A stretch of 38,477 nt of DNA from Candidatus Omnitrophica bacterium 4484_213 (GTDB taxonomy: Bacteria; Omnitrophota; 4484-213): the NCBI GenBank assembly GCA_002085025.1, contig MZGK01000001.1, positions 1-38,477 of the forward strand, in the 5' to 3' direction. Under the pieces are notes generated by a model. It did not search any database. It was not told where the DNA came from and saw only the letters and a program-made list of their open reading frames with translations. Below are positions 1-7,392 of the stretch, piece after piece. The stretch's first letter is position 1, and each line of letters opens with the position of its first letter. The translations under genes and the position numbers were made by a program.

Positions 1-433
1 GCGTCGCTTCGTCACCCTTGCGGGCATTGCGAAAGATTCTCGACTGCAGCCTCCCGTAGGAGTCTGGGCAGTGTCTCAGTCCCAGTGTGGCTGACCATCC
101 TCTCAGACCAGCTACCCATCATCGCCTTGGTAGGCCATTACCCTACCAACAAGCTAATAGGAAATGAGCCCCTCTTTGAGCGATAGCATCCCGATTGCTC
201 GGAATTAAGCCACCTTTCATCACCTGACGATATGCCAAGGGACAATATTTGGTATTAGCCCCGATTTCTCGGAGTTATTCCAAACTCAAAGGCAGGTTAC
301 TCATTCATTACTCACCCTTTTGCCACTACCCAGCACTAATTTTCTTGCGAAAATTAGTGCTGGACCGTACGACTTGCATGCCTAATCCACGCCGCCAGCG
401 TTCGTTCTGAGCCAGGATCAAACTCTCAAAATT
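1..433 (-). rRNA. rrs: 16S ribosomal RNA, 5' part (cut by the window start)
   Basis: Read on the minus strand this is the first ~430 nt of a small-subunit rRNA. It has the conserved AGAGTTTGATCCTGGCTCAG start (rightmost copy at 407-426), the GGGTGAGTAAT stretch and the ACTCCTACGGGAGG block near position 60. The 5' end is set by alignment with the E. coli 5' end (about 7 nt before AGAGTTTG). The gene runs off the left edge, so 23S/5S and any spacer tRNAs are outside. Helix 6 (V1) is a perfect 15-bp stem at 330-363 with a GCAA tetraloop. The bacterial probe site reads GCAGCCTCCCGTAGGAGT, one base off the standard EUB338 sequence. The distance from the 5' end to that site is about 30 nt longer than in E. 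coli. Confidence 0.97.
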
Positions 434-450
434 GTTGGCTTGTGCCTAAT

Positions 451-462
451 TCTCAAAGAACA
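451..462 (-). promoter_or_regulatory. boxA-like antitermination site in the rRNA leader
   Basis: The minus strand reads TGTTCTTTGAGA about 20 nt before the 16S 5' end. This resembles the boxA element (TGCTCTTTAACA type) that recruits NusB/S10 for rRNA antitermination. The position in the leader between promoter P2 and the mature 16S is as expected. Confidence 0.6.
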
Positions 463-548
463 TGACCGCTTCGCTACGCTCAGCAGTTTAATTGCAACAA
501 TTAAAATGATTACGAAATTATCTATTAAAACTCGCTGCAATCACCTTG

Positions 549-577
549 ATGATAGCACAAAATATCCTATTTGTCAA
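549..577 (-). promoter_or_regulatory. rRNA promoter P2 (sigma-70 type)
   Basis: The minus strand carries TTGACA (572-577), a 17-nt spacer and TATCAT (549-554), directly upstream of the 16S leader. The -35 is perfect and the -10 matches five of six bases. An A/T-rich stretch lies just upstream and could act as an UP element. This is the strongest promoter-like site near the 16S gene. Confidence 0.8.
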
Positions 578-616
578 GCCCTTTAGAAATTTTGTTATAA
601 TCTAATCTTCTTATAT

Positions 617-644
617 AGAATAAACGAAAAAACCGTTTTGTCAA
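617..644 (-). promoter_or_regulatory. Probable second rRNA promoter P1
   Basis: A perfect minus-strand TTGACA (639-644) is followed by TATTCT at 617-622 (16-nt spacer), about 70 bp upstream of P2. A tandem promoter pair is usual for rRNA operons. The -10 is weaker than that of P2, and its exact register is uncertain. Confidence 0.5.
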
Positions 645-689
645 CGAATTTCTAACGGAGTCAAGCCCTCTCAGAAAATTCTGAATCCT

Positions 690-1890
690 TCAGCAATATC
701 TCATTTTATAACGGCAAAATCTTCGTCCCACCTTTAAGATACCCTCTTTTTTAGATATCTCTAAATCTGTATCTTCGCATCTATGATTATCTATAAATAC
801 AGCACCACCTTTTATCAATCTCCGCGCTTCTCCACCGCTATTTGCAAGGTTGGTTAACTGCAAAAGCCGAACTATCCAAATCTTTTTCTGTTTTGTTTCT
901 TCAGGGGGAACTTCAACGCAAGGGATATCAACAGGTGCTCTTTTTTGCTTGAAAATAAGTTCAAACTCCTGAGCAACCTCCTCAGCTACTTTCTTATTAT
1001 AGTATTGACTAACAAACCTTTTTGCTAACTCTGATTTTTTTTCTTTAGAATTTATTTCGGAGAAGGAAAATTCCCAATTCAAGAGAGAAGCAAAGATATT
1101 CAAATACTCTGTAGCAACCTCATCGCTCAAGGACATCAACTTACCATAAATCTGATTAGCCGGTTCATTAATACCAATAGTATTATTAAAACTCTTGCTC
1201 ATCTTGCGCACACCATCAGTACCTACTAATAAAGGTAGAGTAATAATTATCTGGGACCTCTTACCGTAATCTCGCTGGAGTTCTCTTGCCAATAAAAGAT
1301 TAAATTTCTGGTCGGTCCCACCGATCTCCAAATCGCTATCTAAAACTACAGAATCATAAGCTTGAAGCAAGGGATAAAAAAATTCCATAATACTAATGTC
1401 TATATTTTTATCAAACCTTTCTTTAAAATCAGCTCTTGCTAGGGTTTGGGCTACGGTAGAATAAGAAGAAAGCCGAAGAAAATCCTTTAGATGCATTTTG
1501 TTAAACCACTCACTGTTGAATACTACCTCTGTTCTTTGCTCATCTAAAATCCTGAATATCTGACTACAATATGTCCTGGCGTTTTGTCGAACTTCTTTTT
1601 CAGAGAGTTGCTTTCGTTTCTTCAGAGTTCCGCTGGGATCGCCAATCTGGGCCGTAAAATCGCCAATGACAAAGATAATCTGGTGTCCTAAATCCTGGAG
1701 TTGGCTTAGTTTGTGTAAAGGAACAGTATGACCTAAATGAATATCAGGAGCAGAAGGGTCAACCCCATACTTGATGCGCAGAGGCCTATTTTCTCTCCGC
1801 GCTTCTTTTAAACGAGTTCGCAAATCTCCGTCAGAAATTATCTCGCTAATCCCCTTCTTAAAAATTTTTATCTCTTCCTGAAGACTCATT
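690..1890 (-). CDS. tyrS: Tyrosyl-tRNA synthetase
   Basis: TyrS charges tRNA-Tyr with tyrosine in the cytoplasm. The class I signatures are HLGH (about residues 51-54 from the chosen start) and KMSKS (about 229-233). The sequence YGVDPSAPDIHLGH belongs to the TyrRS subgroup with this longer N-terminal motif. A C-terminal S4 RNA-binding domain follows. The ORF track starts at 1958, but the first 23 residues (MSHNPQTPSQ...) are encoded by a low-complexity repeat; MSLQEEI at 1890 is the likelier start. It overlaps the 3' end of rpsA by 33 bp, so the two are probably translationally coupled. Length (~399 aa) is normal. Confidence 0.95.
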
Positions 1891-3273
1891 TTTAGGCTGT
1901 AGGTTTCCGGTTTTTTTGTTTTTGACTTCTGGCTTGGAGTTTGTGGATTGTGACTCATCTTTTTTAAGTTGCTTCAATCCCAGTCGAATCTTTCTCTTCT
2001 CCGGCTCTACCGAGAGAACAACAGCTTCTACTTCTTGCCCCTTTTTTAAAACATCCTGGGGGTGAGATATCCTCTCATAGGAGATATCTGAAACATGAAT
2101 TAAACCGTCAATCCCTGGTTCTAACTCTAAAAATGCCCCATAATCGGTGAGATTGTGTATCTTTCTTTTCACCTTTGAACCTACAGGATATTTATCAGCA
2201 ATCTTTATCCAAGGGTCTTCCTCCAATTGCTTTATCCCTAAACCAAGGCGATAGTTCTGCTTATCTAAATTCAAAATTACTGCTTCTACAAGGTCACCAA
2301 TAGCGAACATTTCCTCTAAATGGCTGATTCTTCTTGTCCAGGAGACCTCAGAGATATGCACCAGCCCCTCTACGCCCTTTTCTAATTCCAAAAATATTCC
2401 ATACGGCTTGATATTGGTCACCTTCCCCTTCACCTTTGTTCCTACAGGATATTTCTTATCTATTTCCTCCCAGGGGCTGGGAGTCTTCTGTTTTAATCCC
2501 AAAGAAACCCTTCCCTTTTGTTTATCCACGTTTAAGACCACCACTTCCACTTCATCGCCTACAGCAAGCATCTCTGAGGGGTGGGAAATTCTCCCCCAGG
2601 TTATATCGGTGATATGCAACAAACCATCTATGCCGCCTAAATCTATAAATGCCCCAAAATCAGTGATACTTTTGATTACCCCCTTTACTTTCTCTCCTTT
2701 TTTTAACTCATTCAACAATTTTGCTCTTTTGCTTCTCTTCTCTTCCTGAGCTACTCCCTGTTGAGAAAGGATAATATTTCCTTCTTTATCCATCTGAACA
2801 ATTTTAAACTTCTGTCTTTGCTTTATTAATTGAGTAGGGTTACGAAAGTACTTCGGAGAGAGCAAAGGGGAGGGAATAAAGGCCTCTACACCCACATCTA
2901 CAATCAATCCTCCGCGGATTGCCCGAATCGCCTCGCCTTCAATCAAGTCACCCACTTTATACTTTTTGGTAATCTCCCGCCAATTCTTGAACCTCTCCGC
3001 TTCTTTCTTGGAAAGAACTACACAACCTTCTCTATCCTGTTTACATTGCAAAAAGAGCTCTACCTCATCGCCAAGCTTCAATTCTTCGGGATGAGAAAAC
3101 TCCTCCTTAGAAATCACCCCTTCAGATTTATAGCCGATATCCACAAATATCTCCTCGGGGGTAATTTTAACTATCTTCCCTCGCACAAGTTCCCTCTCTT
3201 TTATCCTATCCCATTTCTGTTCCTCTTCTTCTAATAACTTTTCAAAATTCATCTCTTCAATTTCGCTCATCAT
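1858..3273 (-). CDS. rpsA: Ribosomal protein S1 homologue with five S1 domains
   Basis: S1 binds mRNA on the 30S subunit and helps initiation. Five successive S1 (OB-fold) repeats can be read: about residues 28-95, 105-185, 190-270, 275-358 and 360-440. Typical motifs are ITDFGAFIDLGGIDGLLHI and GLVHISEVSW. E. coli S1 has six repeats, so this is a shorter form of the kind seen in other phyla. The start MMSEIEEMNFEKLL is supported by position. A strong AAAGGAGG lies further upstream, separated from the ATG by a repeat element. The last ~25 residues (KPEVKNKKTGNLQ...) are low complexity and repeat-encoded. tyrS follows with overlap. Confidence 0.93.
   Translation of the reverse strand: MMSEIEEMNFEKLLEEEEQKWDRIKERELVRGKIVKITPEEIFVDIGYKSEGVISKEEFSHPEELKLGDEVELFLQCKQDREGCVVLSKKEAERFKNWREITKKYKVGDLIEGEAIRAIRGGLIVDVGVEAFIPSPLLSPKYFRNPTQLIKQRQKFKIVQMDKEGNIILSQQGVAQEEKRSKRAKLLNELKKGEKVKGVIKSITDFGAFIDLGGIDGLLHITDITWGRISHPSEMLAVGDEVEVVVLNVDKQKGRVSLGLKQKTPSPWEEIDKKYPVGTKVKGKVTNIKPYGIFLELEKGVEGLVHISEVSWTRRISHLEEMFAIGDLVEAVILNLDKQNYRLGLGIKQLEEDPWIKIADKYPVGSKVKRKIHNLTDYGAFLELEPGIDGLIHVSDISYERISHPQDVLKKGQEVEAVVLSVEPEKRKIRLGLKQLKKDESQSTNSKPEVKNKKTGNLQPKNESSGRDKNF
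1891..1955. repeat. GCTTGTA-type degenerate heptamer repeat at the rpsA/tyrS junction
   Basis: The plus strand reads aggctgtaggtttccgg, a T-run, then cttctggcttggagtttg. The same layout (AGGTTTC-like units, T-run, GCTTGTA/GCCTGTG-like units) recurs at 12164-12243, 21955-22013, 33225-33312 and 37990-38050. Here it encodes the tail of S1 in one frame and the track-predicted TyrRS N-terminus in another. Confidence 0.6.
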
Positions 3274-3282
3274 TATAACCTT

Positions 3283-3339
3283 ACCCTGTTAAATAATCCC
3301 GATTTATCGGGATTGTCACAAAGCAGCATTTAACAGGAT
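3283..3339. repeat. Palindromic element, ACCCTGTTAAAT family, upstream of rpsA
   Basis: Terminal inverted repeats ACCCTGTTAAAT (3283-3294) and ATTTAACAGGAT (3328-3339) flank an inner perfect 9-bp palindrome AATCCCGAT/ATCGGGATT (3295-3314). The element separates the AAAGGAGG ribosome-binding sequence from the rpsA ATG. On the minus strand GGAGGTTA precedes it and AAGGTTA follows it, a possible 6-bp target duplication (AGGTTA). Family members are at 14060-14114, 15773-15830 and 23030-23097. Confidence 0.65.
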
Positions 3340-3387
3340 TAACCTCCTTTTAAAACAGCATTTAACAGGATTAACCTCCTTTTAAAA
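3324..3387. repeat. Perfect 32-bp tandem duplication
   Basis: Two identical 32-bp copies (3324-3355 and 3356-3387) beginning cagcatttaacagg. Each carries, on the minus strand, the AAAAGGAGG ribosome-binding sequence that belongs to rpsA. They lie 70 bp from a second tandem duplication inside plsY. Confidence 0.95.
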
Positions 3388-3443
3388 ATGACTTTTGGAA
3401 AATTTTATCTTCCTTTCGGGAAACCAATCTATTAATATTTTCT

Positions 3444-4049
3444 CTATGCTTTATAATTATCCAGAGAGAAATAGTGAGAGCAAACAAAAATTATCCAGAG
3501 AGAAATAGTGAGAGCAAACAAAATTAGGGCTAAAAAATGGGGATTTGCCGGGTAGAATAAGATAATAAACACGGGAAGAAACAAACTTGCACAAATCGAG
3601 GCTAAGGAAACATAACCAAATAAAAAAAAGAAAAGTAGCCAGACAGTAAAAGCAGAAAATGCAGCCAAGGGTACTATTCCCAACAAGACACCCACGCTTG
3701 TAGCCACCCCTTTCCCACCCTTAAATTTCAGAAACAGAGAATAAATGTGTCCGGCAACTACCCCGCATCCGGATGAAATTCTGAAAAATAATAAATTTAT
3801 CGGATTTGAGGAGTAATAATAAAAAAGATAGGCAATAAAAAGAACCGCAGTCAATCCTTTTATTAAATCAATAACAAGAACAATTAACCCTGCTTTTTTA
3901 CCCAAAACCCTCAGGGTATTTGTTGCCCCGATATTTTTGCTCCCGTAGTTGCGAATATCTATTCCCTTACTTATCCTGCCATAAACATAAGCAGTGGGAA
4001 AAGAGCCCAACAAATAAGAGATAAGGAAAGAGAGAAAAAGATAAAGCAC
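3444..4049 (-). CDS. plsY: Glycerol-3-phosphate acyltransferase PlsY, C-terminus altered
   Basis: PlsY transfers an acyl group from acyl-phosphate to glycerol 3-phosphate at the inner membrane, the first step of phospholipid synthesis. The protein is multi-pass and shows the family motifs LLGSFPTAYVYGR, GSKNIGATNTLRVLG and FKGGKGVAT. The start is a GTG at 4049 with no clear ribosome-binding site. The annotated frame ends in SHYFSLDNYKA. Removing one copy of the 34-bp duplication restores a frame reading IIIKHRENINRLVSRKEDK, which matches the conserved PlsY C-terminal HRENI-R motif. The allele as read is therefore truncated or altered by about 30 residues, through a real mutation or an assembly artefact. 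Confidence 0.9.
   Translation of the reverse strand: MLYLFLSFLISYLLGSFPTAYVYGRISKGIDIRNYGSKNIGATNTLRVLGKKAGLIVLVIDLIKGLTAVLFIAYLFYYYSSNPINLLFFRISSGCGVVAGHIYSLFLKFKGGKGVATSVGVLLGIVPLAAFSAFTVWLLFFFLFGYVSLASICASLFLPVFIILFYPANPHFLALILFALTISLWIIFVCSHYFSLDNYKA
3455..3522. repeat. Perfect 34-bp tandem duplication at the 3' end of plsY
   Basis: Copies at 3455-3488 and 3489-3522 are identical (aattatccagagagaaatag...). Since 34 is not a multiple of three, the duplication shifts the plsY frame and truncates the protein. Confidence 0.95.
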
Positions 4050-4052
4050 GAT

Positions 4053-4100
4053 AAACCCAACGAATTACGAATACCTTAGAATTTACGAATAAAAAGGCAT
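4053..4100. repeat. Degenerate ACGAATT/ACGAATA heptamer tract
   Basis: The plsY-kdsA gap contains AACGAATTACGAATACC and then TTTACGAATAAA, units of about 7 bp. The same units occur at 4974-5010 and 29785-29870. Confidence 0.5.
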
Positions 4101-4123
4101 ATTATTTGTATATTCGGAATAGA

Positions 4124-4963
4124 TTAGTTATTCATAGATAAATTCTTAATAACCTCATTTATTTCCTTTACTGCTGGCAGTAATCTCTCCAACTCTACAA
4201 AGTCAATCATATTAGGCCCGTCGCATAACGCTTTGTCTGGTACAGGATGAACCTCTAAAAATAAACCGTCACAGCCCATCGCCACTGCTGCGCGAGCCAA
4301 ACTAGAGACAAATCTCCTTTCTCCGCCAGAGGTCTTTCCTCCCTCACCAGGCAATTGTACACTATGTGTAGCATCATAGATTACAGGATAGCCGAATTCG
4401 CGCATTATTGGAAGGGCTCTTAAGTCACTAACCAAATTATGATAACCAAATGATGTCCCCCTCTCCGTAATTAAAATATTTCTATTATTGGTGCTTTCTA
4501 TCTTTTTAACGATGTTTAGGACATCCTGAGGGGCAAGAAACTGCCCCTTTTTTACATTCACTACCTTCCCTGTCCTTCCAGCAGCCAAGACTAAATCTGT
4601 CTGGCGACAGAGAAAAGCGGGAATTTGAATAACATCCAAAACCTCTTGCGCCTCTTCAACTTCAGCAACCGAATGCACATCGCTTAAAACTGGTAGTTCA
4701 AATCTCTGCTTAATTTCAGAGAGTATCCTTAGGCCCTCTTTTATTCCCGGCCCGCGATAAGAATCAAGCGAACTTCTGTTTGCCTTGTCATAACTGGATT
4801 TAAAGATAAAAAGAATACCATTTTGCTGACAAATTTCTTTTATTCTTTCAGCAGTCTCAAAGCAATCTTCTCTCTTTTCAATCACGCACGGCCCACCAAT
4901 GAGAACCAACGGATTATTGCCGCCAATCACCAAGTTGTTTATTTTAACTTCTTTTGTTTGCAT
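4124..4963 (-). CDS. kdsA: 3-deoxy-8-phosphooctulonate (KDO-8-P) synthase
   Basis: KdsA condenses phosphoenolpyruvate with arabinose 5-phosphate to KDO 8-phosphate, the first step of KDO synthesis for LPS. The full 279-residue protein shows GGPCVIE (residues 23-29), KSSYDKANRSS, LPVLSDVHS, ITERGTSFGY, YDATHSVQLPG and EVHPVPDKALCDGPN. Cys26 in GGPCVIE is the position that is a metal ligand in the Aquifex-type enzymes and Asn in E. coli, so I infer the metal-dependent class. Repeat-rich gaps flank the gene, and grpE lies upstream. kdsB is 17 kb away, so the KDO genes are not one operon. Confidence 0.97.
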   Translation of the reverse strand: MQTKEVKINNLVIGGNNPLVLIGGPCVIEKREDCFETAERIKEICQQNGILFIFKSSYDKANRSSLDSYRGPGIKEGLRILSEIKQRFELPVLSDVHSVAEVEEAQEVLDVIQIPAFLCRQTDLVLAAGRTGKVVNVKKGQFLAPQDVLNIVKKIESTNNRNILITERGTSFGYHNLVSDLRALPIMREFGYPVIYDATHSVQLPGEGGKTSGGERRFVSSLARAAVAMGCDGLFLEVHPVPDKALCDGPNMIDFVELERLLPAVKEINEVIKNLSMNN

Positions 4964-4973
4964 AGAGTATACA

Positions 4974-5010
4974 AAAATGACGAATTAGCAAATAACGAAT
5001 AACAAATAAA
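4974..5010. repeat. Degenerate heptamer tract between grpE and kdsA
   Basis: The plus strand reads roughly ACGAATT AGCAAAT AACGAAT AACAAAT, a 7-bp period with one or two changes per unit. It is followed at 5040-5075 by CGTCATT/TGCATTT-like units. Confidence 0.55.
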
Positions 5011-5086
5011 AGAAATGATGAATTACCTAATGAGAAATGACAAATTTTCGTCATTTGCATTTAGTCATTTGAGCATTTTTAGTTCC

Positions 5087-5605
5087 TCATTCAGATTGCG
5101 TCATTCGGACATTTTTAGCCACCTTCACCATTGCTGCCCTAATTAACTTCCCTCTAAACCTATACCCTGGCTGTATTTCTTCAATCACTGTATCCTCTGA
5201 ATGCTCATTAGATTCCTCCTGCATTACCGCATGATGAATACGGGGGTCAAATTTTTCTCCCTTGGTTTTTATTCTCTCTAAGCCCTCTTTTTCCAGGATG
5301 TTCCTAAATTGGTTATAGATTATCTCAATTCCCTCCGCCACTTTCTTATCGTGTCCGCCCAGACTCTTCAGAGCGTGTCCAAAGTTATCTAATACCACGA
5401 GAAGCTCTCTAATCAACTCATAGTTGGCGTATTTTGCAAACTCTGCTTTTTCCCTCTCTAATCGCTTACGACTATTCTCAAACTCTGCCCGCAGTCTCAA
5501 CAGTGAATCAGTGCACTCGGCCAACTTTTTTGATAGAGAAACTCTCTTTTTTCTCTTAATATCCTTCTTCTTTTCTTCAATTATCTTTTTTTCCTTTTCA
5601 CTCAT
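5087..5605 (-). CDS. grpE: Co-chaperone GrpE (DnaK nucleotide exchange factor)
   Basis: GrpE releases ADP from DnaK. The 172-residue protein has a charged N-terminal stretch, a long coiled-coil region (about residues 25-75, LRAEFENSRKRLEREK), and the beta-wing end with FDPRIHHAVM and VIEEIQPGYRFRGKLIRAAMVKV. It is not next to dnaK (19-21 kb) and no hrcA or dnaJ is seen. A near-consensus promoter lies so close to the ATG that the message would be almost leaderless. No Shine-Dalgarno sequence precedes the ATG. Confidence 0.95.
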   Translation of the reverse strand: MSEKEKKIIEEKKKDIKRKKRVSLSKKLAECTDSLLRLRAEFENSRKRLEREKAEFAKYANYELIRELLVVLDNFGHALKSLGGHDKKVAEGIEIIYNQFRNILEKEGLERIKTKGEKFDPRIHHAVMQEESNEHSEDTVIEEIQPGYRFRGKLIRAAMVKVAKNVRMTQSE

Positions 5606-5615
5606 AGCAGCAATT

Positions 5616-5644
5616 ATTTTAACACACTTGTTTATTTATGTCAA
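5616..5644 (-). promoter_or_regulatory. Sigma-70-type promoter of grpE
   Basis: The minus strand reads TTGACA (5639-5644), exactly 17 nt of spacer and TAAAAT (5616-5621). Only 10 nt separate the -10 from the grpE ATG at 5605, so a start site 7 nt downstream would leave a leader of about 3 nt. No CIRCE inverted repeat is visible. Confidence 0.75.
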
Positions 5645-5758
5645 TTTTCCTCGCTACTCGCCATCCGCATTATGCTATGGATTATCTGCTACTCTGTCCG
5701 TCCGCTTGGTCTCCGGCGCATCATCATATTTTTCTTTACCCATTTTGGCATTCTTTTC

Positions 5759-6804
5759 TCAATATTGCCTTGGCTTGCTAAAAAAGTTAGACATATGTTT
5801 GCGCACATCGTTCACCGCCTTAAACCTCTCCACTAAGCGTATCTTAATCCCAGAGGTGCGCTAAAGGACTTCAGAAAGAAAAATATTTCTTCCTCTCGCA
5901 CCCATATCTCCTCAGGGATAATCTTTGTTTTTTCCATTGTTTTTAAAAACTGCTCACAGAGCTCTAGGCGGTATTTATGAGGAGTGGTTGCCCGTTGAGG
6001 ATAAAATATGAGTTGCTGTCTATAAATAATAACGCCAAAGGGAAATATGGCCGTTTACCTTTTTGGCAATGTATGCCGGGGCGTAAAAGAAATCTACCTC
6101 CTAAACCCGCCTTTGACGAGATGATTATTTTATTATAGCTTGCAGGCGTTGTTCATCAGTAGTTCTCGCCATTATCACTATTCTTTTCAAGGGAGCAGGT
6201 TTACACCAGGTATCCTTCCATCCTTGCGCGGCGCCTGATTTCTTCTGAACCCTTACAAAAAAACTTTGTGATTGAAGTGCCTCAAAAAGATTGGGGTCCT
6301 TTTTAAACCGCAGAGAAACATCCTTTGCCTGCTCGAGGCAAATCTTCAGGAACTTGGCTTCATCATTGTTTAAATACCATGGATAATACCCTGGCTGGTA
6401 ACTTCTGAAAAGTGGCCAGGCATCTTTGCCCTTGAATCTAAGCTCTAATTTTTTTATTATCTCTAAATCCGCTTTTTGTAAATCCTTTTTTTCTTCAAAT
6501 GAAACGAGCAGGCACCTCTGGCTATGCAACAAGTCATTGCCTTCAGACTCAGCATTACCTTCCTGCGTCCTCAAATAACCCTCCAGGCCTCTGTTCCCAA
6601 GTAAACGGCAAGGCCAAAAACTTCGCCACCTCTGCCTAAAACACAGCAGTAGCCAATCTCACCATCTCGCGGATTTTGAACACCAAACAAATTTGAATCC
6701 CACATCCAATTCCAGGGTGTTATCTCTTTAAATCCTATTGCTGATTCGTATAACCCCTTCCACTTCTCTAAAGAAGGGGAACTTTCGATATCCTTGATAG
6801 CCAT
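5759..6804 (-). pseudogene. Decayed DUF7309/DUF6930-like gene with several frameshifts
   Basis: The start is well defined: ATG at 6804 with AAGGAG before it. The N-terminal ORF (to 6571) has PWNWMWDSNLFGVQNP and EIGYCCVLG, a pattern I associate with DUF7309. The reading then continues in another frame as GLEGYLRTQEG (ORF 6125-6574), consistent with one base lost in a G-run near 6580. Downstream, coding sequence resumes in shifting frames: VDFFYAPAYIAKK, then RPYFPLALLFIDSNS, then HKYRLELCEQFLKTMEKTK, then GIKIRLVERFKAVNDVRKH, with the last stop at 5759. At least four frame changes occur in about 1 kb. The family name is from memory and the function is unknown. Confidence 0.75.
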
Positions 6805-6810
6805 AATCAC

Positions 6811-7197
6811 TCCTTCCGCTCTTCTTCACCTATCGCGCCTTTTTCTTTCGCTTCCCAAAAGCCTCTTTTACCTCCTTCAACTTACATTCTTTCTTTTTTT
6901 AATCAGTTTACTCCTCAAGATCTCTTCTTCTGTCAGTCTTAACGAATTCTCTCATCGATGCACACTTTCCAACCTCTGAAATTTTAGGGATCTCAAAATA
7001 AGATCTGATTTAACTTTTTGTTGATTCAGCAATGATAAATCTACCCAAAAGCCTCGGCTATTTTTATTTTGTCTTCAGGCGGTTAATCAATTTGGTATAC
7101 ATAATTCCATTTCACATATATCTTTGGAGTTGTCAAGTAAAATATGCCTCCTTTCACTCGGCATATGATTACGGCGATTAAATGCCGATTACACAGA
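6811..7197. other. Gene-poor gap with unassigned coding-like debris
   Basis: No intact gene is seen. On the minus strand short open stretches such as TEEEILRSKLIKKRKN and KLKEVKEAFGKRKKKAR occur in different frames, as expected of an eroded small gene. I cannot identify them. A TTGACA occurs near 7130-7140 without a convincing -10. Confidence 0.4.
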
Positions 7198-7300
7198 TTA
7201 ACCCCGTTAGAAATATTGCAGATATAGCAATTTACAAATGTAGCGAATAAATTTCTACGAGTTAAGTTTCTACGACTTTAGGAATTTCTAACAGGGTTAA
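7198..7300. repeat. Palindromic element, GTTAGAAAT family
   Basis: Inverted termini TTAACCCCGTTAGAAAT (7198-7214) and ATTTCTAACAGGGTTAA (7284-7300) enclose about 70 bp containing two TTTCTACGA units. It carries no ORF and resembles a miniature inverted-repeat element. A related element interrupts the GT9 gene at 23613-23737. Tracts of the GATTACnnCGATTA kind flank it (7165-7198, 7315-7355). Confidence 0.7.
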
Positions 7301-7392
7301 GTTCTCGTTGCAAAATCGCTGTAATCTGGTTTCAATCTGTGTAATCAGTAGCGAATTGAAAATCCGACACAATAAATTATGAAGTTCATCCA

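Noticed and set aside
6811-6979. 61-aa plus-strand ORF and minus-strand debris as a real small gene
   Set aside because: Frames are short and broken, have no ribosome site or known motif, and the plus-strand ORF is low in complexity.
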